Assembly (NCBI RefSeq): GCF_007923295.1
Contig: NZ_VOIR01000017.1
Location: forward strand, 90,036 to 154,035
DNA length: 64,000 nt
Direction of reading: 5' to 3'
DNA from: Agrococcus sediminis
GTDB taxonomy: Bacteria > Actinomycetota > Actinomycetes > Actinomycetales > Microbacteriaceae
Of the stretch, positions 53,082 to 62,700 are shown one piece after another; the first letter of the stretch is position 1, and each line of letters begins with the position of its first letter. The notes beneath the pieces are model-generated. The model had not been told where the DNA came from, did no database searches, and saw nothing but the letters and a program-made list of their open reading frames with translations. Position numbers and translations under genes: made by a program.

Positions 53082-55307
53082 CTAGCGCTCCCCTCGCACC
53101 CGCGGGCGCTCCTCGATCAGCTCGGCTCCGAGCTCCTCCCGCACGACCGCCTCGCCGTAGCGCGCGGCCTGCGAAGCCGAGAGCGCGGGCTCGGGCGCCG
53201 GCGCGGAGCGCGCGAGCTCGGCGAGCGACGGCCCGGTCGGAGCCGCCCTCTGCTGCTCGACCGGCGCGGGCTCGGCCGCGACCGGGGCGTCGGGCGCGGA
53301 GACGAAGGAGAAGGGGTCGGGCTCCGGCTGGTCGGGCAGGCCCTGCTCCGGGAGGTCCTCTGGCGGCGCCTCCGCGTCGCTCGGGATCGTCGCGACGGCC
53401 CAGCCGGTGACCGGCTCCGCGGCGGCCGCTGCCGCCGCGATCTCTGGCTTCGCGCGGCGGGCAGGCGCCACCGCGACCGAGGCGTCGGGCCGGAGCGCGG
53501 GTGAGGGCGCGGCGGCCGGAGCGGGTGCGTGCGCGGCCGGGGCGCGGCCTCGGTGCGCCTCCTCGCCGCCTGCCGGAGCGGCAGGCTCGGACGCGCGGCG
53601 CGAGCCCTGACGCGTGCGCGGCACGTACCGCACGTCGAAGCCGAGCAGCTCGCGGATGGCGGTGCGCAGCGCGTCGGCGACGCTCGGACGCGTGCCCTGG
53701 GGCTGCTTGAAGCGCTCGACGTCGGCCTCCGACTGGAAGCCGAGCACGAGCACGTCGCCGTCCCGCAGGTCGATCGGCGTGAGGGTCGTCGCGACCATCC
53801 ACGCCGAGCGGTGCTGGTCGGCGAGCAGCTGCAGCACCTCGTCCCAGGCGTCGCGCAGCTGGCCGAACGTGATCGCCTCCGCCGACGCCGCGACCTGCGG
53901 CGCAGGAGCAGCCGGCGTCGGCGCGGGCGCGCTCGCCGCAGGCGTCCGCACGGGCGGGACCGCGGCCGGAGCGGGCGCGGGGGCGCTCGCAGGCGGGGCG
54001 GGTGCCGATGCGGGCGCGGCCCTCGGCGCAGCAGCGGGTGCGGGCGCGGCCTTCGGCCTCGACGCGGGCGCGGACTTCGGCGGCGCCGGGGCGGGCGCGG
54101 ATGCGGTGGCAGGCGGTGGCGCGGCGGCCGGCGCTGCGGGTGCGGGCGTCGCGCCGTCGAGCCGCTGCTCGAGGCGCTCGACGCGCGCGAGGGTGCCGAC
54201 CTCGGGGTCGCCGCTCTCGGGCACCAGCAGGCGCGCGGCCATCAGCTCGAGGTGGAGCCGCGGGCTCGTGGCGCCCGCCATGTCGGTGAGCGCCTTCGCG
54301 ACGATGTCGGCGGCGCGGGAGAGCTCGGTCGCGCCGAAGCCGCCCGCCTGCTCGACGAGCGTGGCGAGCTCGTCCTCGGGGACGCCGTGCAGGATCGCGG
54401 CGGGGTCGCTGGCCGCGTGCGCGACGATCAGGTCGCGCAGCCGCTCGAGCAGGTCCTCGACGAAGCGGCGCGGGTCCTGGCCTGTCTGCACGACGCGGTC
54501 GATCGACGCGAACAGCCTCGGCGCATCCGCCGCCGAGAGCGCGGCGACGATCTCGTCGAGCAGCTCGCCGTGCGTGAAGCCCAGCAGCGCGACCGCGTGC
54601 TCGTAGGTGACGCCGCCCTCGGAGCCCGCGATGAGCTGGTCGAGCAGGCTCAGGGTGTCGCGCGCGGAGCCGCCGCCGGCGCGCACCACGAGCGGCAGCA
54701 CACCGGGCGCGACCTCGACGCCCTCCTGGGCGCACAGCTGCTGCACGTACTCGAGCATCGGCGCCGGCGCGATGAGCCGGAAGGGGTAGTGGTGCGTGCG
54801 CGAGCGGATCGTGCCGATGACCTTCTCGGGCTCGGTCGTCGCGAAGATGAACTTGATGTGCTCGGGCGGCTCCTCGACGATCTTGAGCAGCGCGTTGAAG
54901 CCGCCCGAGGTCACCATGTGCGCCTCGTCGATGATGAAGACCTTGTAGCGGTCGCGGCTCGGCGCGAAGGTGGCGCGCTCGCGCAGGTCGCGGGCGTCGT
55001 CGACGCCGCCGTGGCTCGCCGCGTCGATCTCGACGACGTCGAGCGAGCCGCCGCCGTCGCGGCCCAGCTCGACGCACGAGTCGCAGACGCCGCACGGCTC
55101 GGGCGTGGGGCCCTCGGCGCAGTTGAGGCAGCGGGCGAGGATGCGCGCGCTCGTGGTCTTGCCGCAGCCGCGGGGGCCCGAGAAGAGGTAGGCGTGGTTC
55201 ACGCGGTCGGCGCGCAGCGCCGTGCGCAGCGGGTCGGTGACGTGCGCCTGCCCGATGAGCTCGGAGAACGACTCCGGCCGATAGCGGCGGTAGAGGGCGG
55301 CGACCAT
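53082..55307 (-). CDS. dnaX: DNA polymerase III subunits gamma/tau
   Basis: 741 residues. AAA+ clamp loader: Walker A 'YLFSGPRGCGKTTSARIL' (40-57), zinc module 'CLNCAEGPTPEPCGVCDSC', Walker B 'VFIIDEAHMVTSGGFNALLK' (about 120-139) and sensor 1 'FIFATTEPEKVIGTIRSR'. After about residue 375 comes a long Ala/Pro-rich linker (to about 475), then a tau-like domain and a second low-complexity tail. TAGCCT (55315-55320, minus strand) ends seven bases before the ATG, so the transcript is probably leaderless. Confidence 0.95.
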   Translation of the reverse strand: MVAALYRRYRPESFSELIGQAHVTDPLRTALRADRVNHAYLFSGPRGCGKTTSARILARCLNCAEGPTPEPCGVCDSCVELGRDGGGSLDVVEIDAASHGGVDDARDLRERATFAPSRDRYKVFIIDEAHMVTSGGFNALLKIVEEPPEHIKFIFATTEPEKVIGTIRSRTHHYPFRLIAPAPMLEYVQQLCAQEGVEVAPGVLPLVVRAGGGSARDTLSLLDQLIAGSEGGVTYEHAVALLGFTHGELLDEIVAALSAADAPRLFASIDRVVQTGQDPRRFVEDLLERLRDLIVAHAASDPAAILHGVPEDELATLVEQAGGFGATELSRAADIVAKALTDMAGATSPRLHLELMAARLLVPESGDPEVGTLARVERLEQRLDGATPAPAAPAAAPPPATASAPAPAPPKSAPASRPKAAPAPAAAPRAAPASAPAPPASAPAPAPAAVPPVRTPAASAPAPTPAAPAPQVAASAEAITFGQLRDAWDEVLQLLADQHRSAWMVATTLTPIDLRDGDVLVLGFQSEADVERFKQPQGTRPSVADALRTAIRELLGFDVRYVPRTRQGSRRASEPAAPAGGEEAHRGRAPAAHAPAPAAAPSPALRPDASVAVAPARRAKPEIAAAAAAAEPVTGWAVATIPSDAEAPPEDLPEQGLPDQPEPDPFSFVSAPDAPVAAEPAPVEQQRAAPTGPSLAELARSAPAPEPALSASQAARYGEAVVREELGAELIEERPRVRGER

Positions 55308-55359
55308 GCGACCCAGGCTACTTCCCGCCGGTGACGTGCCGCGCCGAGCCCGGACATGC

Positions 55360-55449
55360 AGGACTCCCCGCGCACCCGCCAGAGCCCGGTTGCCCTTGCT
55401 TCGTCTCCGACCTGGGGGATTTGGCCTGGATGGCGCCACGCGGGGAGCC
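55360..55449 (-). ncRNA. ffs: Signal recognition particle RNA (4.5S, bacterial small type)
   Basis: On the minus strand the conserved SRP core is present: 'CCCCAGGTCGGAGACGAAGC' followed by 'AAGGGCAACCGGGCTCTGGC' and 'GGGTGCGCGGGG'. The ends GGCTCCCCGCG and CGCGGGGAGTCC form an 11-bp closing stem. A TACGAT -10 (55456-55461) ends six bases before the predicted 5' G at 55449. It lies just upstream of dnaX, as in many Actinobacteria. Confidence 0.9.
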
Positions 55450-55512
55450 GCATCCATCGTACCCAACGCGCGGCACCGGTGCGACGCAGGTGGGCGCCGG
55501 TACCGTGTCGGC

Positions 55513-56286
55513 ATGCTTCCCGCGACGGGCAACCCGTTCGACCTCGCCTTCGGCCTGCCGCTGCACCCGCTCGCGGTGCACGTGCCCGTCGTGCTGCTGC
55601 CGCTCGGCGCGCTCGGCCTGCTGCTCGTCCTCGCCATGCCGCGCTGGCGGGCGTCGCTCGCCTGGCCCGTCGTCGGCGTGCTCGGCATCGCCGCCGCGGG
55701 CGCGCTCGTGGCGAAGCTCTCGGGCGAGGCGCTCGCCGCCAGGGTCGGCTCCCCCGGCCAGCACGAGCAGCTCGGCAACTGGCTGCTCGCGACCGCCGCG
55801 ACGCTCTTCGCCGCCGCCCTCGCGTGGTGGCTGTGGCAGCGGCGGCTCACCCGCGCCCGGCGCTCGTCGGGCATCATCGGGCTGCTGAGCGGCATCGTGC
55901 TGGCGGCGGTCGCGCTCGGCGCGCTCATCATCGCGGTGCTCACCGGCCACACGGGCGCCACCGCCGTCTGGCAGGACCGCGTCGCGGGCATCGCCCCGAG
56001 CGCGGAGCCGGAGCCGGCGGTGGGCCCGACCCCGTCCGCGGGCGAGGACGGCATCTCGATCGGCGACGTCGCGGGGCACGACGACTCCGCCTCCTGCTGG
56101 GTCGCGATCGACGGCACCGTCTACGACCTCACGGAGTGGGTGACCGAGCACCCCGGCGGCCCCGACCGCATCCTCGGCATCTGCGGCACCGACGCGACCG
56201 AGGACTTCGCCGCGCAGCACGAGGGCATGGAGCTGCCCGCCGAGCGCCTGGCGCAGTTCGAGGTCGGCGAGCTCGCCGACCGCTGA
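55513..56286 (+). CDS. Membrane protein with DUF2231 and C-terminal cytochrome b5-like domain
   Basis: 257 residues. Four hydrophobic segments (about 14-42, 52-72, 90-108, 120-145) make a DUF2231 unit ('FGLPLHPLAVHVPVVLLPLG'). A Pro/Glu linker leads to a cytochrome b5-like fold: 'CWVAIDGTVYDLTEWVTEHP', then 'GGPDRILGICGTDATEDFAA' and a final 'QHEG'. The heme-ligand His are those of EHPGG and AAQHEG. Probably a membrane electron carrier or ligand-binding protein; partner unknown. TACCGT ends six bases before the ATG, the leaderless pattern. It converges with ackA. Confidence 0.82.
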   Translation: MLPATGNPFDLAFGLPLHPLAVHVPVVLLPLGALGLLLVLAMPRWRASLAWPVVGVLGIAAAGALVAKLSGEALAARVGSPGQHEQLGNWLLATAATLFAAALAWWLWQRRLTRARRSSGIIGLLSGIVLAAVALGALIIAVLTGHTGATAVWQDRVAGIAPSAEPEPAVGPTPSAGEDGISIGDVAGHDDSASCWVAIDGTVYDLTEWVTEHPGGPDRILGICGTDATEDFAAQHEGMELPAERLAQFEVGELADR

Positions 56287-56294
56287 GCCGGTCG

Positions 56295-57488
56295 TCAGGG
56301 GGCGTCGACCAGCGCCGCGACCTGCCGCGCGATCTCGAGCTCCTCGTTCGTCGGCACGACCCAGACCTCGATCGGCGAGCCGTCGGCCGAGACGCGGCGC
56401 TCGCCGCGGCCGCGGTTGCGCTCGGGGTCGAGCACGATGCCGAGCCCCTCGAGCCCCTCGAGCGCGATCTCGCGCACGCGCGCGGCGTTCTCGCCGATGC
56501 CCGCGGTGAAGGCGATCGCGTCGGTGCGGCCGAGGTGCGCGAGGTAGGCGCCGACGGTGCCGCGCAGGCGGTGCCCGACGATCTCGAGCGCCTCGACCGC
56601 CCGGCCGATCCCCGCATCCGCCGCCTGCAGCACGTCGCGCATGTCGCCCGTGCCGGTCATGCCCAGCAGGCCCGATCGCTTGTTCAGCAGCGTGTCGATC
56701 TCGTCGACCGACATGCCGGCGACGCGATGGAGGTGGAAGACGACGCCCGGGTCGATGTCGCCGGAGCGCGTGCCCATCACGAGGCCCGCGAGCGGCGTCA
56801 TGCCCATCGAGGTCTCGATGCTCCTGCCCCCGCGCACCGCGGTCGCCGAGGCGCCGTTGCCGAGGTGCAGCACGATGCTGTTGACCTCGTCGAGCGGCCT
56901 GCCGAGCAGCTCGGCCATGCGGCGCGAGACGTACTGGTGGCTCGTGCCGTGGAACCCGTACTTGCGCACGCGGTGCTCGGCGGCGACCCGCTCCTCGATC
57001 GCGTAACGGTGCGCCGCCGGCGGGATCGTGAGGTGGAACGCGGTGTCGAAGACCGCGACGTGCGGCAGGCCGGGGAACGTCGCACGGGCCGAGCGGATGC
57101 CCTGGAGGTTCGCGGGGTTGTGGAGCGGGGCGAGCGGGGCGAGGTCCTCGATCTGCTGCTGCACGTCGTCGTCGACCCGCACCGCGCGGTCGAAGCGCGC
57201 GCCGCCCTGCACGACGCGGTGCCCGACGCCGACGAGCCCGGCCCGCTCGAGGTCGGGACCGTGCCGCTCGAACTGCCGCAGCACCCATCCGAACGCCTTC
57301 TCGTGATCCGGGATGACGCGCTGCTCGACGACGGGCTCGCTGCCGGGCACCTCGTGCTTGGCCTCGCCGGTGGTCTCGCCGATGCGCTCGATCAGGCCGC
57401 TCGCGAGCGCGCGGCCCGCGTCGACGTCGACCAGCTGGTACTTGAGGCTCGACGAGCCGGCGTTGATGACGAAGACGGAGCGCGTCAT
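56295..57488 (-). CDS. ackA: Acetate kinase
   Basis: 397 residues. 'VFVINAGSSSLKYQLVD' (5-21), 'GLVGVGHRVVQGGARF' with the conserved HRVVQGG, 'AVFDTAFHLTIPP', 'RKYGFHGTSHQYVSRR' and 'NSIVLHLGNGASATAV' (ASKHA phosphate loops), and 'GIGENAARVRE' near the C-terminus. It interconverts acetyl-phosphate + ADP with acetate + ATP. The ATG at 57488 overlaps the pta stop (ATGA), giving the common pta-ackA operon. Confidence 0.96.
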   Translation of the reverse strand: MTRSVFVINAGSSSLKYQLVDVDAGRALASGLIERIGETTGEAKHEVPGSEPVVEQRVIPDHEKAFGWVLRQFERHGPDLERAGLVGVGHRVVQGGARFDRAVRVDDDVQQQIEDLAPLAPLHNPANLQGIRSARATFPGLPHVAVFDTAFHLTIPPAAHRYAIEERVAAEHRVRKYGFHGTSHQYVSRRMAELLGRPLDEVNSIVLHLGNGASATAVRGGRSIETSMGMTPLAGLVMGTRSGDIDPGVVFHLHRVAGMSVDEIDTLLNKRSGLLGMTGTGDMRDVLQAADAGIGRAVEALEIVGHRLRGTVGAYLAHLGRTDAIAFTAGIGENAARVREIALEGLEGLGIVLDPERNRGRGERRVSADGSPIEVWVVPTNEELEIARQVAALVDAP

Positions 57489-59599
57489 GCCTGCGCTCCC
57501 GGTGCCTGCGCCCCCGAGGCCTGCGCCTGGATCGCGGTGATCGCGATCGTGTTCACGATGTCGCTCACGAGCGCACCGCGGGAGAGGTCGTTGACGGGCT
57601 TGTTGAGCCCCTGCAGGACGGGGCCGATCGCGAGCGCGCCCGCCGAGCGCTGCACCGCCTTGTAGGTGTTGTTGCCGGTGTTGAGGTCGGGGAAGACGAA
57701 GACCGTCGCCCGCCCGGCCACCTGCGAGTCGGGCATCTTCTTGCTCGCGACCGCCGCATCCGCCGCCGCGTCGTACTGGATCGGGCCCTCGACCGGCAGC
57801 TCGGGGGCCCGCTCGCGCACGAGCTGCGTCGCGGCCCGCACGCGGTCGACCTCGGCGCCGGTGCCCGACTCCCCCGTCGAGTAGGACAGCATCGCCACGC
57901 GCGGCTCGATGCCGAACTCGCGCGCCGTCTGCGCCGAGGAGATGGCGATGTCGGCGAGCTCCTCGACGGTGGGCTCCGGGATGACGGCGCAGTCGCCGTA
58001 GACGAGCACCCGGTCGGCGAGGGCCATGAGGAACACGCTCGAGACGACCGAGACCCCCGGCTTCGTCTTGATGGTCTCGAAGGACGGCTTGATCGTGTGC
58101 GCGGTCGTGTGGGCGGCGCCGGACACCATGCCGTCGGCGTCGCCCAGGTGCACCATGAGCGTGCCGAAGTAGCTGACGTCGAGCAGCCGCTCCATCGCCT
58201 GCTCGATCGAGACGCCCTTGTGCGCGCGCAGCCGCTGGTACTCGGCCGCGTAGCGGGGCCGCAGCTCGGCGTCGTCGGTCGCGACGATGCGGGCGCCCGA
58301 CAGGTCGAGGCCGAGGGCCGCCGCGCGCTGGCGGATGGACGCCTCGTCGCCGAGGATCGTCAGCCGGGCGATGCCCCGCGCGAGGACGGTGGATGCGGCC
58401 TGCAGGATGCGGTCGTCGTCGCCCTCCGGCAGCACGATGTGCCGCACGTCGGCGCGCGCCCGCTCGATGAGGCTGTGCTCGAAGATGAGCGGCGTGACGA
58501 CGTCGGTCGTCGCGACCTCGAGGCGCTCGAGCAGCGCCGCGGCGTCGACGTGCTGCTCGAACAGGGCGAGCGCCGCGTCGCGCTTGCGCTGCGTGCCGTC
58601 GATGAGCGAGCCGCGCGTGCCGGCGATGCGCCGCGCCGTCTCGTAGGTGCCGTGCGGGTTGGCGCCGATCGGCAGGTCGAGGTCGAGGCCGTCGAGGAGG
58701 CGCTGCACGGCGGGGTGCAGCTCGAAGCCGCCGTTGAGGATGATGCCGGCGATCGACGGGAAGGTGTCGGACTGCTGCGCGAGCAGGGTGCCGACCACGA
58801 CGTCGGAGCGGTCGCCGGGCATGACGAGGATGCCGCCCTCGATGAGCCGCTCGAGCACGTGCTCCATCGACATGCCCGCCACCACCGTGCCGAGCGACTC
58901 GCGCGACAGGAGCCCCGGGTCGCCGCGCAGCAGGGTCGCGTCGACGGCGCGGAAGAGCGAGCCGACGCTGGGCGCGCTCAGCAGCGCGTCCTCCGGGATC
59001 GACCACATGGGCACCCCGGCCGGCACCGCCCCGGCCATCGCCGCCGGGATCTCGCCCATCGCCGAGGGGTCGGCGCGGTTGACGACGACGCCGGCGATGG
59101 ATGCGTGGGCCTGGGCCAGCTCGGCGGTCGTCACCTCGGCGAGCTGCCGCAGCTGGTCGGCCGTGCGGGGCGCGTCGGTCTCGGGGTCGCGACCGCCGAG
59201 CACGAGGAGCACGGAGGCGCCGAGGTTGGCCGCGACGCGCGCGTTGAAGCCGAGCTCGGTGGGGCTGCCGACGTCGGTGTAGTCGGAGCCGACGATGACG
59301 ATCGCGTCGAAGCGCTCGTCGATGCGGTGGTAGCGGTCGACGATCGTCGAGAGCGCGGCCTCGGCATCCTCGTGGACCGCGGCGTAGGTCGTGCCGATCG
59401 CCTCGTCGTAGTCGAGCTCGACCGCGTCGTGCGCGAGCAGCAGCTCGAGCACGCCGTCGCGCTCCTCCTCGGAGCGGGCGACGGGGCGGAAGACGCCGAC
59501 GCGCTCGACCCTCCTGCCGAGGGCGTCGAGCAGGCCGAGCGCCACGATCGACTTGCCTGCGTGGCCCTCCGGGGAGGCGATGACGATGCGGGTCGGCAC
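57485..59599 (-). CDS. pta: Phosphate acetyltransferase, long form
   Basis: 704 residues with three parts: an N-terminal BioD-like P-loop domain ('IVIASPEGHAGKSIVALGLL'), a central DRTGG domain (about 215-330, 'VMPGDRSDVVVGTLL') and the C-terminal catalytic domain (about 375-695, 'IVLPEGDDDRILQAA', 'GMVSGAAHTTAHTIKP', 'VFVFPDLNTGNNTYKAVQRS'). It converts acetyl-phosphate to acetyl-CoA. GTG start at 59599; TAGCGT ends six bases upstream, and GGAGGG lies in between. The C-terminus has a QAQASGAQAPGAQA repeat. Confidence 0.95.
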   Translation of the reverse strand: MPTRIVIASPEGHAGKSIVALGLLDALGRRVERVGVFRPVARSEEERDGVLELLLAHDAVELDYDEAIGTTYAAVHEDAEAALSTIVDRYHRIDERFDAIVIVGSDYTDVGSPTELGFNARVAANLGASVLLVLGGRDPETDAPRTADQLRQLAEVTTAELAQAHASIAGVVVNRADPSAMGEIPAAMAGAVPAGVPMWSIPEDALLSAPSVGSLFRAVDATLLRGDPGLLSRESLGTVVAGMSMEHVLERLIEGGILVMPGDRSDVVVGTLLAQQSDTFPSIAGIILNGGFELHPAVQRLLDGLDLDLPIGANPHGTYETARRIAGTRGSLIDGTQRKRDAALALFEQHVDAAALLERLEVATTDVVTPLIFEHSLIERARADVRHIVLPEGDDDRILQAASTVLARGIARLTILGDEASIRQRAAALGLDLSGARIVATDDAELRPRYAAEYQRLRAHKGVSIEQAMERLLDVSYFGTLMVHLGDADGMVSGAAHTTAHTIKPSFETIKTKPGVSVVSSVFLMALADRVLVYGDCAVIPEPTVEELADIAISSAQTAREFGIEPRVAMLSYSTGESGTGAEVDRVRAATQLVRERAPELPVEGPIQYDAAADAAVASKKMPDSQVAGRATVFVFPDLNTGNNTYKAVQRSAGALAIGPVLQGLNKPVNDLSRGALVSDIVNTIAITAIQAQASGAQAPGAQA

Positions 59600-59746
59600 C
59601 CCTCCACGCTAGTGCCATGCGTCCGGGAGGTCACGAAAAGGTAACGCTTCCTCGACACTCTTCCTCCGACCACAGCGCGCCCATAGATTCAGGCACATCT
59701 GCCCCCCACTTCACCGGGGGCTTCGTCCTGAACGAAGGATCACCTT

Positions 59747-62700
59747 GTGAGCACACTGAACTCGAAGCGTGTGCGCCTTCGCAGCGGCATCGCACTCACC
59801 ACCGCCCTCGCGCTCAGCGCGGGGGCGTCGGTGCTTGGTGCGGCCGCAGCGAGCGCTGCTCCGCCTCAACCCCCCATCGACACGAGCGGCTTCGACAGCG
59901 GCCGCTACATCGTCGTCCTCGAGGACGACGCGATGTCGACCTACCGCGGCGGCCTGCCCAACCTGGCGCGCACCGCACCGCTCGGCACCGACGACATCGA
60001 CGTCGACTCGGCAGCAGCGAACGCGTACGCCGCGCACCTCGAGACCCAGCAGGCCGAGGTCGCATCGGGGATCGGCGCGCAGATCGCGACGAACCTGACG
60101 GTGACGATGAACGGCTTCGTCGCCGATCTGTCGGCCGAGCAGGCGCTCGAGCTGGCGCGCGACTCGCGCGTCTCGCAGATCTTCCCCGACGAGATGCTCC
60201 AGATCCAGGCGAGCCCCGCCAACGAGTACCTCGACCTCGAGGGCCTCTGGTCGCAGGTCGGCGGCGTCGACGAGGCCGGCGCCGGCGTGGTCGTCGGCGT
60301 GCTCGACACGGGCATCGCGCCCGAGAACCCGCTCTTCGCGGGCGAGCCGCTCGGCACGACCCCGGGCGCGGAGCCCTACCTCGACGGCGACGCGATCGTC
60401 TTCGACAAGGGCGACGGCAGCCAGTTCGTCGGCGCGTGCGAGACGGGCTCGCAGTTCACGGCCGAGGACTGCTCGACCAAGATCATCACGGCCCGCTACT
60501 ACGTCGACGGCTTCGGCGCCGACAACATCGGCACCGAGACGCAGGAGCCCGGCGAGTACCTCTCGCCGCGCGACGGCGACGGCCACGGCTCGCACACCGC
60601 CTCCACGGCGGCGGGCAACGCCGAGGTCGCCGTGACCTCCGCCGGCGGCGCCGACCTGGGCACCATGTCGGGCGTCGCGCCCGAGGCGCGCATCGCCGCG
60701 TACAAGGTGTGCTGGTCCGGCACCGACCCGTCGAGCACCGACGACGACGGCTGCGCGACGAGCGACTCGGTCGCCGCGATCGAGCAGGCCGTCATCGACG
60801 GCGTCGACGTCATCAACTTCTCCATCGGCGGCGGCGCAGCGACCTCGGTCGCGACGGCCACCGACGTGGCGTTCCTGGGTGCTGCGGCAGCCGGCGTCTT
60901 CGTGTCGGTCTCGGCCGGCAACTCGGGCCCCGGTGCGTCGACGCTCGACCACGCCGCCCCCTGGTACACCACAGTCGCCGCGGCGAGCATCCCGAACTAC
61001 GAGGCCACCGTCGTCCTGCCGGGCGACGAGCGCGTCCCGGGCGGCTCCATCACGGTGCCCATGGAGGAGGGCGCTCCGGAGATCTCCGGACCGTTCATCT
61101 ACGCCGGCGACATCGCCGCCGACGGCCAGGACCCGGCTGAGGCCGCGCTCTGCCTCCCCGGCACGCTCGACGCCGCCGAGGCCGACGGAGCCATCGTGCT
61201 CTGCGACCGCGGCGTCAACGCGCGCGTCGAGAAGTCGCAGGTCGTCGCCGACGCCGGCGGCATCGCCGCGGTGCTCGTCAACGTCACGCCCGGCTCGATC
61301 GACCTCGACGACCACGTGATCCCGACGATCCACGTCGACGCGCAGTACCGCGACCAGCTCCTGGCCGCTGCGCAGACGCCCGGCACGGTCGTCTCGTTCG
61401 AGGCCGGCAACACCTCGGGCATCGAGACCGTCGCGCCCGTCGTGGCCGGCTTCTCGTCCCGCGGCCCGGCCCTCGCCGAGGGCAGCGACGTCATCAAGCC
61501 CGACGTGGCATCCCCCGGTGTCGGCATCATCGCCGCCGGCCCCAACCCCGCCGACGGCGAGCCGACCTACCGGATGCTCTCGGGCACCTCGATGGCCGCG
61601 CCGCACGTGGCGGGCCTCGGCGCGATCTACCTCGGTGCGCACCCGAACGCCTCGCCCGCCGAGGTCAAGAGCGCGCTGATGACGACCGCGACCGACACCC
61701 GCAACCTCGACGGCTCGGTCTCGACCGACCCGTGGGCGCAGGGCGCCGGCTTCGTGAACACGCAGTCGATGCTCGACGCGGGCCTCGTGTACGAGAACGG
61801 CACGGCCGACTGGTTCGGCTACCTGCGCGGGCTCGGCTACGTGCTGCCCGACTCGTGGGTGGGCACCCCGATGGACCCGAGCGACCTCAACATCGCCTCG
61901 ATCGCCGTCGGCTCGCTCGCGGGCACGCAGACGGTGACGCGCACGGTGACGGCCCTCGAGGCCGGCTCGTACGCGGTGTCGACGTCCGGCATGTCCGGCA
62001 TCGACGTCGCGGTGTCGCCGTCCACGCTCGAGTTCACCGAGGCGGGCCAGTCGCTCTCCTACGAGGTGACCTTCACCACGGCCGGCGCTGAGCTCGGCGC
62101 GTGGACGTCGGGCTTCCTCACCTGGACCAGCTCGGAGCACACCGTCCGCTCGCCGCTCGCGGTGAAGCCGGTCGCGGTGGCCGCCCCGGAGTGGGTCGAG
62201 GGCATGGGCACCGTCGGCCAGACCCCCGTCTCGGGCATCTCGGGCATCGACGGCTCGATCCCGCTCGAGGCGAACGGCCTGGCTCCGTTCCAGCTGCTGG
62301 GAGCCGACGGCGGCGACGCCGGCGACTACTTCCAGTACGTCGTGGAGATCCCGGAGGGCGAGATCGCGCACTACTTCTCGCTCGACGCCGAGGACGACAC
62401 GGCCGACCACGACCTGTACGTGCTGCGACTGAACGACGCCGGCACGCCGGTCGAGCAGTTCACGGCTGCGACCGGGTCGGCGGACGAGACGCTGCTGCTG
62501 GAGGACCCGCAGGCGGGCACCTACGTGGCGATCGCCGAGGTCTGGGCGACCGGCGAGGCCGGCGCGCCGAGCAACTTCGAGCTCGACCACGTCGCCGTCG
62601 GCACGGGCCAGCAGGAGGGCTCGTTCCGCACGGAGCCGACGTCCATCGACGACACCGTCGGCGGGCACTTCACCTACACGGCCATGTGGAACGGCCTCGA

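Noticed and set aside
53501..54300. Low-complexity Ala/Pro DNA in dnaX looked like a possible repeat expansion or assembly artefact
   Set aside because: The frame is intact and Ala/Pro-rich linkers are normal in actinobacterial DnaX; no exact tandem unit is present.
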